Source: Chloroflexota bacterium (GTDB lineage: Bacteria > Chloroflexota > Anaerolineae > Anaerolineales > Villigracilaceae). Taken from it: 6,441 nt of DNA. The notes beneath the pieces are model-generated. The model had not been told where the DNA came from. It saw nothing but the letters and a program-made list of their open reading frames with translations, and did no database searches. Position numbers and translations under genes: made by a program. The DNA lies in contig JACPVD010000280.1 in assembly GCA_016191895.1 (NCBI GenBank), positions 1 to 6,441 of the forward strand, read 5' to 3'. Positions 6,183 to 6,441 of the stretch are shown piece by piece (position 1 is the first letter of the stretch; the number at the start of each line of letters is the position of its first letter).

Positions 6183-6211
6183 AAAAGCCCGGTTTACAAT
6201 ACCGGGCTTTT
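6183..6211. terminator. Bidirectional intrinsic terminator closing the hydrogenase cluster
   Basis: AAAAGCCCGGT (6183-6193) and ACCGGGCTTTT (6201-6211) form a perfect 11-bp stem with a 7-base loop. On the plus strand the stem ends in TTTT, 48 bases after the protease stop codon. On the minus strand it is followed by TTTTTGTTTT, the stronger U-tract. It can therefore end the hydrogenase operon and also back up the tRNA terminator. Confidence 0.85.
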
Positions 6212-6214
6212 CAA

Positions 6215-6234
6215 CGGAGAGGGAGGGATTCGAA
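6215..6234 (-). pseudogene. Duplicated 3' end of tRNA-Ser (fragment)
   Basis: These 20 bases are identical to the last 20 bases of the tRNA-Ser gene (6304-6323): discriminator, acceptor 3' strand, T-stem 3' strand and T-loop. The sequence then diverges: the T-stem 5' strand and the rest of a tRNA are absent. It is a tRNA tail lying upstream of a second terminator, created by the 89-bp tandem duplication. It cannot fold as a tRNA. Confidence 0.85.
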
Positions 6235-6261
6235 TATCATCCCCTCAATGGGGGCGCTCGG

Positions 6262-6301
6262 TGGAAAACAAAAAGCCCGGTGCTTTTTCAAGCCGGGCTT
6301 T
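6262..6301 (-). terminator. Intrinsic terminator of tRNA-Ser(CGA)
   Basis: On the minus strand, AAAGCCCGG and CCGGGCTTT (plus-strand 6293-6301 and 6272-6280) form a 9-bp GC-rich stem around a 12-base loop. It is followed by a TTTTTGTTTT tract (extending to 6262) and starts 2 bases after the tRNA 3' end. Its arms match those of the hairpin at 6183-6211, but the loop sequence is different. Confidence 0.85.
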
Positions 6302-6303
6302 AG

Positions 6304-6390
6304 CGGAGAGGGAGGGATTCGAACCCTCGGTGGACCGGAGCCCACAACGGTTTTCGAGACCGTCCCATTCAACCACTCTGGCACCTCCCC
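6304..6390 (-). tRNA. tRNA-Ser(CGA)
   Basis: This is an 87-base type II tRNA. The acceptor stem pairs GGGGAGG (from 6390 downward) with CCTCTCC (6305-6311), with one G·U; the discriminator G is at 6304. The T-arm GAGGG-TTCGAAT-CCCTC is perfect (6312-6328). The anticodon stem ACGGT/ACCGT is perfect, with loop CTCGAAA giving anticodon CGA at 6354-6356, which reads UCG. The long variable arm (GTGGGCTCCGGTCCAC) is typical of serine tRNAs. CCA is not encoded, so it must be added after transcription. The closest known layout I recall is bacterial tRNA-Ser(CGA). Confidence 0.97.
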
Positions 6391-6402
6391 ATCGCGCACG
6401 GG

Positions 6403-6408
6403 ATTATA
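6403..6408 (-). promoter_or_regulatory. -10 box of the tRNA-Ser promoter
   Basis: On the minus strand a perfect TATAAT lies 12 bases upstream of the tRNA 5' end, so transcription should start about 5 bases before the mature tRNA. I see no good TTGACA-like -35 at 16-18 bases spacing (CATGAG at 17), and there is no TG extension. The upstream region reaches the window edge. Confidence 0.65.
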
Positions 6409-6441
6409 CCCGATGTTTCATAACCCTCATGATAAACTTTA

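Larger units (their letters stand above)
6146..6323. repeat. 89-bp tandem duplication: tRNA-Ser 3' end plus terminator
   Basis: Unit 1 (6146-6234) and unit 2 (6235-6323) are direct tandem copies. 40 bases from 6154 match those from 6242 with only two mismatches, and the final 20 bases (6215-6234 and 6304-6323) are identical. The hairpin loops between them differ in sequence and length. Unit 2 contains the genuine 3' end of tRNA-Ser(CGA); unit 1 contains only the copied acceptor/T-arm end. The divergence inside the loops suggests the duplication is not very recent. Possible origins are slippage or unequal recombination, or the scar of an element that used the tRNA 3' end as an attachment site. 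Confidence 0.85.

Noticed and set aside
6211..6399. A 62-residue minus-strand open frame containing GEVPEWLNGTVSKTVV
   Set aside because: This is the translation of tRNA-Ser(CGA) itself, a well-known false protein call.

Overview
The window (6,441 bases) carries the 3' part of one plus-strand gene cluster for a cytoplasmic group 3c-type [NiFe] hydrogenase coupled to a heterodisulfide-reductase-like flavoprotein. It is followed by a minus-strand tRNA-Ser(CGA) gene at the right edge. The proteins look bacterial, and the upstream hdrA is cut by the left edge. The organism is probably an anaerobic bacterium, with Chloroflexota (Anaerolineae-like) as my best guess. That guess rests on the moderately high GC, the Mvh/Hdr gene order and a style of intergenic repeat I associate with that group. 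It is an inference, not a demonstrated assignment.

Layout: hdrA (partial, 2-1888), mvhD (1953-2450), mvhG/small subunit (2447-3439), mvhA/large subunit (3499-4965), a stand-alone cyclic-nucleotide-binding-domain protein without a DNA-binding domain (5072-5536), and a hydrogenase maturation endopeptidase (5634-6134). All are on the plus strand with short gaps or a 4-base overlap. A bidirectional hairpin terminator closes the cluster. The minus-strand tRNA-Ser(CGA) lies at 6304-6390 with its own -10 box and terminator. An 89-bp tandem duplication has copied the tRNA 3' end plus terminator into the space between the tRNA and the protease gene.

How it works: MvhA (NiFe site) splits H2, electrons pass through the MvhG Fe-S clusters to MvhD ([2Fe-2S]) and on to HdrA. 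In the archaeal complex the HdrA FAD bifurcates electrons to ferredoxin and to a disulfide via HdrBC. HdrB and HdrC are not in the window, so the high-potential acceptor here is unknown. MvhA keeps a 27-residue C-terminal propeptide after the DPCxxCxxH motif, and the cluster's own protease is the expected processing enzyme. The role of the CNBD protein is unknown.

The most unusual feature is the DNA between the genes. The first three gene junctions (hdrA/mvhD, mvhD/mvhG, mvhG/mvhA) each carry an inverted array of degenerate 7-bp units that folds into a hairpin. One array has been absorbed into the mvhD reading frame and another supplies the last codons and stop of hdrA. The next two junctions carry two other dispersed-looking palindromic repeats. 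Every junction in the operon is therefore occupied by repeat DNA.
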